DNA of 64,000 bases from the NCBI RefSeq assembly GCF_900249755.1, contig NZ_LT976853.1, positions 2,560,157 to 2,624,156 on the forward strand. Direction: 5' to 3'. Shown here piece after piece: positions 54,304-64,000 of the stretch; position 1 is the first letter of the stretch, and every line of letters starts with the position of its first letter. The DNA is from Cupriavidus taiwanensis (GTDB lineage: Bacteria > Pseudomonadota > Gammaproteobacteria > Burkholderiales > Burkholderiaceae). Made by a program: the position numbers and the translations under genes. The notes beneath the pieces are model-generated. The model made no database searches. It saw only the letters and a program-made list of their open reading frames with translations, and was not told the origin of the DNA.

Positions 54304-54321
54304 GTGGTCCCGCCGACAGGA
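54304..54321. repeat. Right attachment site (attR) inside tRNA-Arg
   Basis: GTGGTCCCGCCGACAGGA, identical to the left repeat at 47205-47222; it covers the 3' end of the tRNA-Arg gene, which stays intact at this side. Confidence 0.85.
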
Positions 54322-54379
54322 ATCGAACCTGTATCTAGCGCTTAGGAGGCGCTCGTTCTATCCATTGAACTACGGCGAG
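54305..54379 (-). tRNA. tRNA-Arg (CCT anticodon)
   Basis: A 75-base cloverleaf including CCA. The acceptor stem CTCGCCG/CGGCGGG pairs at all seven positions (one G-U). The D-arm has TAGTTCAATGGATAGAAC. The anticodon arm GCGC-CTCCTAA-GCGC gives anticodon CCT, and the T-arm ACAGG-TTCGATT-CCTGT closes. It is the attachment target of the island and remains intact. Confidence 0.95.
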
Positions 54380-54531
54380 GGACAGGACTGCCAGGATGGA
54401 TGGTGAGCCGCGGGCGCGGTGATCCTGGAGACGGGCGGGAGTATATCAAAATCCGCACCCGGCCGGCCCGGCAAAGTGGCCGTGCGTCGGTGCACTGGCG
54501 CCATGGGCGCGCAGCGGAAACAAGATCAGGC

Positions 54532-55263
54532 ATGGACTCGCAGTTTCAATGGACCTCGGCGGCGTGCACGGACGTCGGCCATGTGCGCGCGCGCAATGAG
54601 GACGCGTGCCTGGACCGGCCCGCGCAGGCGCTGTGGGCTGTGGCCGATGGCATGGGCGGGCACGCGCTCGGCGATGTCGCCAGCCAGGCGGTGGTGGCAG
54701 CGCTGGCGGCGCTGCCCGCGCAGGGACCGCTGGAAGACCGGCTCGGCGCCACGCACGCGGCGCTGCAGGCGGTGAACCGGGAGCTGGTCGATGAGGCTGC
54801 GCGGCTGGGCGTGCGCTGTATCGGCAGCACGGTGGTAGTGCTGCTGGCCACGGACGGCCGCTGTGCCTGCGTGTGGGCTGGCGACAGCCGGCTGTACCGG
54901 TTGCGCGGCGGGCAGCTGGCGCGCCTCACGCGCGACCACAACTACGCCGGGCAGCTGCTGGCAACCGGATGGATCACGGAAGAGCAGGCGCGCCGCCATC
55001 CCACGCGCAACACCATCACGCGCGCGGTGGGCGCGACGCCGGCACTGGAGCCGGAGCAATGGCTGGACGACGTCGCCGATGGCGACATCTTCCTGCTGTG
55101 CAGCGACGGCCTGAGCAACGAGGTCGACGACGACACGATCGCGGCGGTGCTGGCGCGGCACGATGTGGCGCAGGCCGCGCCGGAGCTGGTGCGCCTGGCG
55201 CTCGACGCGGGCGGGCGCGACAACGTGTCGGTGGTGGTGGTGCGCGCGGCAAGGGCCGGATGA
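54532..55263 (+). CDS. PP2C-type serine/threonine phosphatase
   Basis: A 243-residue metal-dependent phosphatase of the PPM/PP2C family. The metal-binding Asp motifs are RNEDACLD, WAVADGMGGHALGD, LLCSDGLSNEVDDDTI and GGRDNVSVVVV, all intact. It begins at the ATG (MDSQFQW). No kinase gene is adjacent; stand-alone PP2C enzymes of this size occur in Burkholderiales with type VI secretion or PrkC-type kinases, but the partner is not visible here. A terminator follows. Confidence 0.9.
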   Translation: MDSQFQWTSAACTDVGHVRARNEDACLDRPAQALWAVADGMGGHALGDVASQAVVAALAALPAQGPLEDRLGATHAALQAVNRELVDEAARLGVRCIGSTVVVLLATDGRCACVWAGDSRLYRLRGGQLARLTRDHNYAGQLLATGWITEEQARRHPTRNTITRAVGATPALEPEQWLDDVADGDIFLLCSDGLSNEVDDDTIAAVLARHDVAQAAPELVRLALDAGGRDNVSVVVVRAARAG

Positions 55264-55299
55264 AAGCGGCTACCGCCGCTCGTGACATGCCCCAAATGA

Positions 55300-55325
55300 A
55301 AAGCCCGCCATCGCTGGCGGGCTTT
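55300..55325 (+). terminator. Intrinsic terminator after the PP2C gene
   Basis: The 11-bp stem AAAGCCCGCCA/TGGCGGGCTTT with a 4-base loop, 36 bases past the stop; the stem ends supply a short A/T stretch for both directions. Confidence 0.75.
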
Positions 55326-55326
55326 G

Positions 55327-56062
55327 GATGCGGACGGGCCCGGACCGCCCGGGTCACGCGGTCAGCAGTTCGGTCATTCTGTATCCATGCAGGCTTCCCA
55401 TGATTCCGCCCATGACGCGGACGCCCATCCGGACCACCCGGAGAGTCGCAGGAAGACTGGCGACTGGAGTCAATGACCGCAGTGCTTGCCGCGAACAGCG
55501 GCGCAATGCCGCTGAAGGAGGTCAAGCGGGAACGTTTTCGTCCGCCCCGTGCGGGCATCCTGTGTGCTCGCGCCTAAAGTATAGGCGGGGCGTTTCCGCT
55601 TTCAACCAGCCGGCAAGCGCCCGCTGCGCGGGTGCAGCGCCGCTGACATATCCGGTTACGTTTTCGCAGTGCAACAAAATTCTGGCACTCTGCTATAATC
55701 CGCGCCGTGAGTTTCGCAACTGTGAGATCCGCCAAGCGCCCGGCTTCCTGCCGCGGCGAATCCGCTGCCCTCCCAAGCTCTGTTTCCTCGCTGCCGGACG
55801 CCTAGTCATCACAATATGGCCCCAGCCGCCCAGCAGAACGCACCGCTCACCTGACGTCGCCTCGTCTCCGATCCTGTTGAACAGCCTGAAACCTGAGCTG
55901 TTTGCCTGCCAGGGATACGGCCGGACCGCCTAGCGGGACCAGCCACCGCCCTGCCTGCCGCCGTACTGCCAGCTGTGTCTGTCGTAACGGCCTCACCGAT
56001 TGGCGCCGAAGCCTTTTTAAGACTTTGCACTGCGCCCACCCCATGATGCGTTTCGGGGTGCC
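55327..56062. other. Gene-free 730-base region ending in the rhlE leader
   Basis: No credible protein gene on either strand. The last 360 bases are probably the 5' leader of the rhlE-type helicase: the extended -10 sequence TGCTATAAT at 55691-55699 would start transcription near 55706, 350-360 bases before the ATG. The part before the promoter holds no recognised gene; it has some short GC-rich inverted repeats and one purine-rich AAGGAGGTCAAG stretch near 55.52 kb. Confidence 0.5.
55691..55699 (+). promoter_or_regulatory. Extended -10 promoter for the DEAD-box helicase gene
   Basis: TGCTATAAT fits the extended -10 form TGNTATAAT. A clear -35 box is absent, as is common with extended -10 promoters. 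Confidence 0.55.
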
Positions 56063-58006
<1,944 letters not shown>

Positions 58007-58043
58007 TCGCGCGGTGCGCTGAGCGCACCCGCTGCGCAGCACA

Positions 58044-58072
58044 CAGGGCACCCTCGGGTGCCCTGTTTTTTT
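58044..58072 (+). terminator. Intrinsic terminator of rhlE
   Basis: The 10-bp stem CAGGGCACCC/GGGTGCCCTG with a 2-base loop is followed by TTTTTTT. Confidence 0.9.
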
Positions 58073-58087
58073 ATGGCCGGCGCCGCG

Positions 58088-59344
58088 CTACAGCGCGCAG
58101 GTGCGGAAGCCGATGAAGGACAGGTCGTCCTCGGGCAGCCGCGCCCAACGCGCGCGCACATGCCGCAGCCGTGCCGGGCTGGCGAACGACACGCCGCGCA
58201 CCGCCTGGTGCGTGCCGAAGCGCCCCGCCATCTCGCCGTCGGACGGCGCGGCGACAAAGCCGGCGTAGGGTTCGTACGGCGTCGCGGTCCACTCGCGCAG
58301 CGCGCCCCACTGCAGGCCGCGGTTCTGGGTCGCGGCGAGTTCCCATTCCGATTCCGCCGGCAGGCGCCGCCCGGCCCAGACGCACCACGCCTGCGCTTCG
58401 TACAGCGTGACATGGCGCACCGCTTCGTCGGGATTGAGCGTGCGCAGCGTGCCGAAGCGTTCCAGCATCCACGCGCGCGACTCCGGATGGCGCGACCAGT
58501 AGCGCGGCGCCGAGCGTTCCTGCGTCATCAGCCACTGCCGTCCCGCCGACGACCACCAGGCCGGATGCTCGTAGCCGCCGTCCTCGACGAACTCGAGGAA
58601 CTGCGCGTTGCTGACCAGCGCCATGTCGATTTCAAACGCGGGCACGTAGGTCGGCTGGGGCGGCAGTTCGTCGGGCCAGGCAAAGCCGTCGGCATCGCTC
58701 CAGCCCAGCGTGAAGCGACCGCCCGGGAAATGCAGCGTGCCGCCATGCCCGGCCGCCGGCGCGGCAGTGGCGCCGGCGCCCTCCGCGGGGGCCAGGCCGA
58801 GCGCCTGCAGCAGCGCGGCCACGCCTTCGCCCTGCGCGTCTTCATGCAGCAGCGCGCGGCGGTAGGGGTACAGGGTCAGGTCGGTGTCGTCGGGCAGCAG
58901 CGCGATCCGGCGCAGCACGCCGTCGAGCACGTCGGCGGCATAGCGCTTGACCACGGCGACGTCGGGCAGCGTGATCTCCCAGCGCTCGTCGGGCCCGATG
59001 CGGTCGGGGTCGAACCATTCATCGGCGCCGTCCAGCAGCGACGGCTCGGACGCCACCGGCACCGGCACGCCGCCGCGGTCGACCTGGCGCACGCCGCGCA
59101 GGCACCACCACTCCGCATGCCAGGCCACATGGCCGAGCGTCCACAGCGGCGGGTCGGCATCGTACTGGCGCGGCACGTCCCAGGCGCGGCGCGTCTGCCC
59201 GAACGGCGCCAGCCACGCGAGCGTGCGCGCGCGCGCGTCGACCAGTGCCTGCGCCAGCGCTTCGCGCGGCAGCCGGCGCGGGTCCGACCACGTCGCCTTG
59301 CCGCCGGTGAAGTAGAGATCGGGAAGCATGGGAAAGCCGCTCAT
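58088..59344 (-). CDS. EgtB-like sulfoxide/selenoneine synthase family protein
   Basis: A 418-residue protein with an N-terminal DinB-like domain and a C-terminal SUMF/FGE domain, the EgtB/SenA architecture. PPLWTLGHVAWHAEWW holds His72, matching the first iron ligand of characterised EgtB. The expected HExxHxE block reads LLHEDAQGEGV, so His167 is kept but the third ligand position is Gln171. The FGE-like end has VRGVSFASPARLRHVRARW. It lies next to egtD on the same strand, so a role in ergothioneine (or selenoneine) formation is likely, but the Gln substitution makes standard activity doubtful. No EgtC, SenB or SelD gene is adjacent. Start (MSGFPMLPD) has a weak ribosome-binding site. Confidence 0.75.
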   Translation of the reverse strand: MSGFPMLPDLYFTGGKATWSDPRRLPREALAQALVDARARTLAWLAPFGQTRRAWDVPRQYDADPPLWTLGHVAWHAEWWCLRGVRQVDRGGVPVPVASEPSLLDGADEWFDPDRIGPDERWEITLPDVAVVKRYAADVLDGVLRRIALLPDDTDLTLYPYRRALLHEDAQGEGVAALLQALGLAPAEGAGATAAPAAGHGGTLHFPGGRFTLGWSDADGFAWPDELPPQPTYVPAFEIDMALVSNAQFLEFVEDGGYEHPAWWSSAGRQWLMTQERSAPRYWSRHPESRAWMLERFGTLRTLNPDEAVRHVTLYEAQAWCVWAGRRLPAESEWELAATQNRGLQWGALREWTATPYEPYAGFVAAPSDGEMAGRFGTHQAVRGVSFASPARLRHVRARWARLPEDDLSFIGFRTCAL

Positions 59345-59474
59345 CGGGGAAGTCCGCGCAGGGAAATGGGGGTGGACAGGCAGGCATCCGGACACGCCGC
59401 GGCCCGGCCCCGGCGCGCCGTGGCACGCCACGCCGGACTGCGGCCATTATGACACTACCGAACCTGCGCGCTGC

Positions 59475-60569
59475 TCAGCCGCGCGCGTGGAACACCGCGA
59501 ACCAGCCGCGCGGGTCGGACCAGTACACCGGGTCGTCGAAGCCGGCGGCTTCGAGCAGCAGCGCGAAATCGTCCGGGCGGTACTTGTACGAATCCTCGGT
59601 ATGGATGCGCTCGCCGGCGGCGAACTCGCGCGTGCCGCCGTCCCATTGCACGCGCACGTCGCGGCACGCCTGCAGGTGCATCTGGATGCGCGAGGCCGCG
59701 CGGTCGAAGCTGGCCTGGTGGCGCCAGTCGTCGAGCGCGAAGTCGGTGCCGACGATGCGGTTCACGTTGCGCAGCACGTTGCGGTTGAACGCCGCGGTCA
59801 CGCCCAGCGCATCGTCGTAGGCCGATACCAGCGTGGCTTCGTCCTTGTGCAGGTCCACGCCGATCAGCACGCCGTCGCCGCGCCCGGCCGCGCCGCGCAG
59901 GCGCTGCAGCAGCGCCAGGGCCTCGACCGGGGCGAAATTGCCGATGCTGGAGCCCGGGTAGAAGAACAGGCGCCGGCCGCGCCTGACCTTGGCCGGCAGG
60001 TCGAACGGCGTGCACAGGTCGGCGCCCAGCCCCAGCATCGGGATCTCGGGATGCTGCTGCTGCAGCGACGACAGCGTCGCGCGCAGGAACTCGACCGAGA
60101 TATCCACCGCCACGTACTGCGCCGGGCGCAGGCTGCCGAACAGCCGCGCCGCCTTCTCGCAGTTGCCGGCGCCCAGGTCCACCAGCACGCAGCCGCTGCC
60201 GGCGCGCGCCGCGATGGCCGGCGCGGCGCTGGCAAAGATCGCGGCTTCGGTGCGGGTCGGGTAGTACTCGGGCAGGTCGGTGATGGCTTCGAACAGGCGC
60301 GAACCCAGCACGTCGTAGAAAAACTTGGGACTGATCGCCGCCTGCGCGGCGCGCAGGCCGGACAGCACCTGCTCGCGCAGCGCGCCGCTGTCTTCGCGGT
60401 ACTGCTGCACGAACTCGGGCTGCGGCGGGCGCTGCGCGCGGCCATTGGCCAGCGCCACCAGCGCGGGCGGCGCCGCGGCGTGGCCGTTATGGTGGTTCAG
60501 GGGCGGGAGGGATGTCTGCGGGGTCTTGTGATGTGAGGGCGGGTTCGGCGGGTTCGGGACAGCCGGCAT
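59475..60569 (-). CDS. egtD: L-histidine N-alpha-methyltransferase EgtD
   Basis: Trimethylates the alpha-amino group of histidine to hercynine, the first step of ergothioneine synthesis. The 364-residue product has EgtD segments SPKFFYDVLGSRLFEAITDLPEYYPTRTE, VDLGAGNCEKAARLFGSL (SAM motif), FYPGSSIGNFAPVEALALLQ and IHTEDSYKYRPDDFALLLEAAGF. AAGGAAA precedes the ATG. It lies upstream of the EgtB-like gene with a 130-base gap, both on the minus strand, so it probably forms an operon with it. Confidence 0.92.
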   Translation of the reverse strand: MPAVPNPPNPPSHHKTPQTSLPPLNHHNGHAAAPPALVALANGRAQRPPQPEFVQQYREDSGALREQVLSGLRAAQAAISPKFFYDVLGSRLFEAITDLPEYYPTRTEAAIFASAAPAIAARAGSGCVLVDLGAGNCEKAARLFGSLRPAQYVAVDISVEFLRATLSSLQQQHPEIPMLGLGADLCTPFDLPAKVRRGRRLFFYPGSSIGNFAPVEALALLQRLRGAAGRGDGVLIGVDLHKDEATLVSAYDDALGVTAAFNRNVLRNVNRIVGTDFALDDWRHQASFDRAASRIQMHLQACRDVRVQWDGGTREFAAGERIHTEDSYKYRPDDFALLLEAAGFDDPVYWSDPRGWFAVFHARG

Positions 60570-60827
60570 GTCGTTTCCTTGTGTGGTCGCAAATGGGCAC
60601 TGCTTCACTGCGTATTCCCCAAGGCCGCGCTGTGCATGTCGTGCGCGCCGGTCTCCGCAATGCGCCCCCTGTGCTGTCCGGGACGCATCGGTCGGAGCCG
60701 AACCTAAAGGATAGGCCGATCCCGCGGATCGCGCAGCCCCTATGGCCGCCGCGGCATGCCGATTACGCCATCCCGGCGAACTTGAGTCAGTATCTTTCCT
60801 AATGCGGCATGTCCCTTGCAGTTCGTT

Positions 60828-60833
60828 TATAAT
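60828..60833 (+). promoter_or_regulatory. -10 box of the riboswitch/terC transcript
   Basis: TATAAT lies about 42 bases before the aptamer. The -35 region is weak. Transcription would start near 60.84 kb and include the riboswitch. Confidence 0.45.
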
Positions 60834-60868
60834 CCGGCCCAGCGCGGCCCCTGAACGGGCCGTGTCCC

Positions 60869-61020
60869 TCAAAGGGGAGTAGCTCCGGGGCTTATGCCCT
60901 TAGCACAATCGTCATTCCGGGACCGCAGTCCCCGGTTGTGCTGACTACCGGCGTGCATACCGCGCCCGTGGTCGAGCAAGACCTTTGCAACCTGGACTTC
61001 ATGGTTTGCAAAGGCGCCCC
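60869..61020 (+). promoter_or_regulatory. yybP-ykoY-type (Mn2+) riboswitch leader of the TerC gene
   Basis: CAAAGGGGAGTAGC (60870-60883), CGTCA (60910-60914) and GAGCAAGACCTTTGC (60974-60988) match the yybP-ykoY aptamer. P1 can pair CAAAGG (60870-60875) with CCTTTG (60982-60987). The same 3' strand pairs instead as CCTTTGCAA (60982-60990) with TTGCAAAGG (61006-61014). These helices are mutually exclusive, the usual switch design. The downstream gene is TerC-family, and yybP-ykoY elements often control TerC-type genes. Ligand (Mn2+) is known for the family, not tested here. Confidence 0.82.
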
Positions 61021-61094
61021 CATGCTCCCATGCACGTGAATCCAGTCGAACCCAATGCGCGCGCTTTGCGCTGATTCGTACCTGAGGAGAGTTC

Positions 61095-61802
61095 ATGGAG
61101 TGGTTTACCGATCTGTTCACGATGCAGTTCCTGACGGCCCTGCTGTCGATCGTCGTCATTGACCTGGTGCTGGCCGGGGACAATGCCATCGTGATCGCGC
61201 TGGCGGCACGCAACCTGCCGCCCCACCTGCAGAAGAAGGCCATTATCTGGGGTACCGTGGGTGCCGTGGTGGTGCGCTCGGCCATGACGATCGGCGTGGT
61301 CTGGCTGCTGAAGATTCCGGGGCTGATGCTGGTGGGCGGCCTGGCGCTGGTGTGGATTGCCTACAAGCTGCTGTCCGACGACAGCGGCGAAGAAGGGCAT
61401 GGCTCCGGCGCGTCGACGCTGTGGGGTGCGATGAAGACCATCATCATCGCCGACGCGGTGATGGGCGTCGACAACGTGCTGGCCGTGGCCGGCGCCGCGC
61501 ACGGCAGCTTCCTGCTGGTGGTGCTGGGCCTGCTGATCAGCATCCCCATCGTGGTGTGGGGCTCGAGCCTGGTGCTCAAGCTGATGGCCCGCTTCCCGGT
61601 CATCATTTACGTGGGTGCCGGCGTGCTGGCGTTCACGGCGGTCAAGATGATCGTGCACGAGCCGATGGTCAAGGCGTTCTTCGAAGCCAACCCGGTGGTC
61701 AACTGGGGCCTGTACGTGCTGATCGTCGGCGGCGTGCTGGGCGCCGGCTACCTGGTGCAGAAGCGCCGCGGGCAGCAGCAGGAACCGGCCGGCAGCCACT
61801 AA
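61095..61802 (+). CDS. TerC-family integral membrane protein (YkoY type)
   Basis: A 235-residue inner-membrane protein with about seven hydrophobic segments. The TerC core has VLAGDNAIVIALAARNLPP near the N terminus and a second such motif MGVDNVLAVAGAAHGSF, each with the conserved Asp-Asn pair. YkoY- and Alx-type TerC proteins export Mn2+ or load it onto extracytoplasmic enzymes. The yybP-ykoY riboswitch upstream supports a Mn2+ link. SD GAGGAG lies 6 bases before the ATG. Confidence 0.9.
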   Translation: MEWFTDLFTMQFLTALLSIVVIDLVLAGDNAIVIALAARNLPPHLQKKAIIWGTVGAVVVRSAMTIGVVWLLKIPGLMLVGGLALVWIAYKLLSDDSGEEGHGSGASTLWGAMKTIIIADAVMGVDNVLAVAGAAHGSFLLVVLGLLISIPIVVWGSSLVLKLMARFPVIIYVGAGVLAFTAVKMIVHEPMVKAFFEANPVVNWGLYVLIVGGVLGAGYLVQKRRGQQQEPAGSH

Positions 61803-61845
61803 AGCTGCCCCGGCGCCAGGGCCTGGTGCCCTGGCCCTGCCGCAA

Positions 61846-61883
61846 AAGAAGGGCCGTCCGAAAGGGGCGGCCCTTCTTGCTTT
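61846..61883 (+). terminator. Intrinsic terminator of terC
   Basis: The 11-bp stem AAGAAGGGCCG/CGGCCCTTCTT is followed by GCTTT, 44 bases past the stop codon. Confidence 0.7.
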
Positions 61884-61942
61884 AAAATGCCAGCTTTGCG
61901 GGCCCAGGGCCCGCGCCACCTCTTCCATCCCGCCCCGCGCCG

Positions 61943-62737
61943 ATGAAACAGTACCTCGACTTCATGCGCCATGTTTACGAACATGGCACCGACAAGGCCG
62001 ACCGCACCGGCACCGGCACGCGCTCGGTGTTCGGCTACCAGATGCGCTTCGACCTGCGCGAAGGCTTCCCGGTGGTCACTACCAAGAAGCTGCACCTGAA
62101 GTCGATCATCTATGAACTGCTGTGGTTCCTGCAGGGCTCGACCAACGTGCGCTGGCTTCAGGAGCACGGCGTCACCATCTGGGACGAGTGGGCCGACGAG
62201 CATGGCGAACTGGGCCCGGTCTACGGCTCGCAATGGCGCTCGTGGCCGGCGCCGGACGGCCGCCATATCGACCAGATCTCCGAGCTGGTGGCGCAGATCC
62301 GCGCCAACCCGGACTCGCGCCGGCTGATCGTGTCGGCCTGGAACGTGGCCGACATCCCGCGCATGAAGCTGCCGCCCTGCCATGCGTTCTTCCAGTTCTA
62401 TGTGGCCGACGGCCGGCTCTCGTGCCAGCTGTACCAGCGCAGCGCCGATATCTTCCTGGGCGTGCCGTTCAATATCGCCAGCTATGCGCTGCTGACCCAC
62501 ATGATGGCGCAGCAGACCGGGCTGGAAGTGGGCGACTTCATCTGGACCGGCGGCGACTGCCACCTGTACAACAACCACTTCGAACAGGTGCAGACCCAGC
62601 TGGCGCGAGAGCCGCTGGCGCTGCCGCAGCTGAAGATCCTGCGCCAGCCCGACAGCCTCTTCGACTACCGCTACGAAGACTTCGAGCTGGTTGGCTACCA
62701 GTCGCACCCCGCCATCAAGGCACCGGTGGCCGTATGA
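61943..62737 (+). CDS. thyA: Thymidylate synthase
   Basis: Methylates dUMP to dTMP with 5,10-methylenetetrahydrofolate. The 264-residue product is the standard ThyA length. The catalytic Cys is in [36 protein letters not shown] and [20 protein letters not shown] are family blocks, and [14 protein letters not shown] holds the conserved substrate-binding segment. Its stop overlaps the folA start by four bases (ATGA), so both are coupled. Confidence 0.98.
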   Translation: MKQYLDFMRHVYEHGTDKADRTGTGTRSVFGYQMRFDLREGFPVVTTKKLHLKSIIYELLWFLQGSTNVRWLQEHGVTIWDEWADEHGELGPVYGSQWRSWPAPDGRHIDQISELVAQIRANPDSRRLIVSAWNVADIPRMKLPPCHAFFQFYVADGRLSCQLYQRSADIFLGVPFNIASYALLTHMMAQQTGLEVGDFIWTGGDCHLYNNHFEQVQTQLAREPLALPQLKILRQPDSLFDYRYEDFELVGYQSHPAIKAPVAV

Positions 62738-63234
62738 CGCTGCTGACCCTGGTTGTCGCCCGCGCCCGCAACGGCACCATCGGCCGCGACAACACGCTGC
62801 CGTGGCGCCTGCCGGAAGACCTGGCGCATTTCAAGCGCACCACCATGGGCGCGCCCGTGATCATGGGGCGCAAGACCTGGGACTCGATCGGCCGCCCGCT
62901 GCCGGGGCGCCGCAACATCGTGGTCAGCCGCAACCCGGACCTGCGCATCGAGGGCGCCGAGGTGGCGACGTCGCTGGAAGATGCGCAGCGGCTGTGCGTC
63001 GGCGCCGAGCAGATTTTCCTGATCGGCGGCGCGCAGCTGTATGCCGAAGCCATGCCGAGCGCGGACCGGCTGGTGGTGACCGAGATCGATGCGGATGTGG
63101 AAGGCGATGCGTTCTTCCCGCCAATCGACCGCACCCAGTGGATTGAAACCGCGCGCGAAACGCATCATTCGGAGGCCAATGGCTTCGACTATGCCTTCGT
63201 CACGTATGAGCGGCCGCCTTCGGACGAGTCGTAA
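62734..63234 (+). CDS. folA: Dihydrofolate reductase
   Basis: Regenerates tetrahydrofolate consumed by ThyA. The 166-residue product has [39 protein letters not shown] and [15 protein letters not shown], the substrate and NADPH contacts of the chromosomal DHFR; the acidic residue of LPWRLPEDL (Glu/Asp) is the catalytic carboxylate. The start overlaps the thyA stop. A bidirectional terminator follows. Confidence 0.97.
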   Translation: MTLLTLVVARARNGTIGRDNTLPWRLPEDLAHFKRTTMGAPVIMGRKTWDSIGRPLPGRRNIVVSRNPDLRIEGAEVATSLEDAQRLCVGAEQIFLIGGAQLYAEAMPSADRLVVTEIDADVEGDAFFPPIDRTQWIETARETHHSEANGFDYAFVTYERPPSDES

Positions 63235-63247
63235 GGCATTGCGCAAA

Positions 63248-63280
63248 TAAAAAAGCAGGCCGTCCGGCCTGCTTTTTCTT
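63248..63280 (+). terminator. Bidirectional intrinsic terminator between folA and pmbA
   Basis: The stem AAAAAGCAGGCCG/CGGCCTGCTTTTT carries A and T runs on both sides and separates the convergent folA and pmbA genes. Confidence 0.9.
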
Positions 63281-63297
63281 TGGGCGGCGCGCGCGGA

Positions 63298-64000
63298 TCA
63301 ATTGCCGGCGATCGTCATCTGCTCAAGCAGGATCGACCCGGTTTCCTTGGTGCCCCGCACCAGCGCATCGGCGCCGATCGCGACGATCTGCCGGAACATC
63401 TCGGCCATGTTGCCGGCGATGGTGATTTCCTCGACCGGATACTGGATCACGCCATTCTCGACCCAGTAGCCCGACGCGCCGCGCGAATAGTCGCCGGTCA
63501 CGTAGTTGACGCCCTGCCCCATCAGCTCGGTCACCAGCAGGCCGGTGCCGAGCTTGCGCAGCATCGCGGGGAAATCGTCGCCGGGCTGGGTCAGGTTGCT
63601 GGAAAGCGTCAGGTTGTGCGAGCCGCCGGCATTGCCGGTGGTCTGCATGCCGAGCTTGCGCGCGGAATAGGTGGAGAGGAAGTAGCCCTGCACCACGCCG
63701 TCCTTGACCACGTCGCGCTCGCGCGTGCGCACGCCTTCTTCGTCGAACGGGGCGCTGCCCATGGCGCCGGGAACATGCGGCTGCTCATGGATCTGGACAT
63801 GGGGAGCGAACACCGCCTGGCCCAGCGAATCGCACAAAAAGGTGGACTTGCGGTACAGCGCGCCGCCCGACACCGCCTGCACGAAGGCGCCCAGCAGCCC
63901 TGCTGCCAGCGGCGCCTCGAACAGCACCGGGCAGCGGCGCGTCGACAGCTTGCGCGCCTGCAGCCGTGCCAGCGCGCGCTCGGCGGCGTAGCGGCCGATG
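63298..64000 (-). CDS. pmbA: Metalloprotease PmbA (TldD/PmbA family), 3' part
   Basis: The C-terminal 234 residues of a TldD/PmbA-type protease subunit; the gene runs off the right edge of the window and its start is not seen. Visible family segments are RKSTFLCDSLGQAVFAPHVQIHEQPH, GMQTTGNAGGSHNLTLSSNL, LLVTELMGQGVNYVTGDYSRGASGYWVENG and EITIAGNMAEMFRQIVAIGAD. PmbA works with TldD on microcin maturation and protein degradation. Encoded convergent to folA, separated by a terminator. Confidence 0.9.
   Translation of the reverse strand, partial: IGRYAAERALARLQARKLSTRRCPVLFEAPLAAGLLGAFVQAVSGGALYRKSTFLCDSLGQAVFAPHVQIHEQPHVPGAMGSAPFDEEGVRTRERDVVKDGVVQGYFLSTYSARKLGMQTTGNAGGSHNLTLSSNLTQPGDDFPAMLRKLGTGLLVTELMGQGVNYVTGDYSRGASGYWVENGVIQYPVEEITIAGNMAEMFRQIVAIGADALVRGTKETGSILLEQMTIAGN

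Larger units (their letters stand above)
47205..54321. mobile_element. Small genomic island integrated at tRNA-Arg(CCT)
   Basis: Bordered by an 18-bp direct repeat (47205-47222 and 54304-54321) that is the 3' end of the tRNA-Arg gene. A tyrosine-integrase pseudogene lies next to the intact tRNA, and AT-rich cargo separates it from the other border. At the left border a frameshifted DNA methyltransferase fragment is present. Base composition differs sharply: one hand-counted cargo line has 26 of 60 G/C, a flanking line 40 of 60. Length about 7.1 kb. The integrase is decayed, so the element is probably fixed. See the separate entries for contents. Confidence 0.85.

Noticed and set aside
55420..55560. 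Possible glycine riboswitch (GGAGAG and AAGGAGGTCAAG stretches)
   Set aside because: The conserved CTCTCAGG-type segment and tandem aptamer layout are missing, and no glycine gene follows.

Overview
The window looks like a chromosome segment of a Burkholderiaceae betaproteobacterium, most probably Cupriavidus or a close relative. I infer this from the high G+C (40 of 60 bases G/C in one hand-counted flanking line), the protein sequences, and the gene order gltA-sdhE-sdhBADC-gntR / mdh-citE-like-prpC-acnA. No database was searched.

Layout. 1-6.4 kb (minus strand): gntR, then sdhC-D-A-B-E and gltA, closed by a terminator at the window start. 6.7-14.2 kb (plus): mdh, a CitE-like lyase, a methylcitrate-synthase-type gene, a secreted MliC-like protein, acnA and a 51-residue membrane protein. 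Together these form a TCA-cycle block. 14.3-25.2 kb: DUF2863 protein, TrmB-like methyltransferase, orphan peptide-binding protein, spermidine-synthase-like protein, TPR membrane protein, UspA, DNA-deoxyinosine glycosylase, htpG and a MocR-type regulator. 25.2-30.7 kb: divergent run of small metabolic genes (VOC protein, AlaX-like editing protein, LysE and EamA transporters, RidA, aminotransferase, GST). 31.3-46.8 kb: L-lactate permease, ABC exporter, parC, lytic transglycosylase, parE, MFS transporter, ABC-F protein uup, BenE transporter, coiled-coil protein and an SMR pump.

47.2-54.3 kb is a small genomic island integrated in the 3' end of a tRNA-Arg(CCT) gene. An 18-bp repeat of the tRNA end marks both borders. 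The tyrosine integrase next to the tRNA is broken by two frameshifts and a stop codon. The other border carries a frameshifted piece of a DNA cytosine methyltransferase. The cargo is AT-rich (26 of 60 G/C in one hand-counted line) and has three genes: a SAM methyltransferase, a GT4-type glycosyltransferase and a two-domain glycosyltransferase. This suggests a surface-glycan module.

54.5-64 kb: PP2C phosphatase, the DEAD-box helicase rhlE behind a long leader, an EgtB-like/EgtD pair (ergothioneine or related thiol/selenol-histidine synthesis), a yybP-ykoY-type Mn2+ riboswitch before a TerC-family gene, thyA-folA, and the 3' part of pmbA running off the window.

The most notable signals are the decayed tRNA-Arg island with its glycan cargo, an EgtB-like enzyme with Gln where the third iron-binding His is expected, a terminator-ended leader or small RNA upstream of uup, the riboswitch with visible mutually exclusive helices, a 20-bp operator next to gntR, and a TrmB-like enzyme with Asn for the usual Asp of the PDPW motif.
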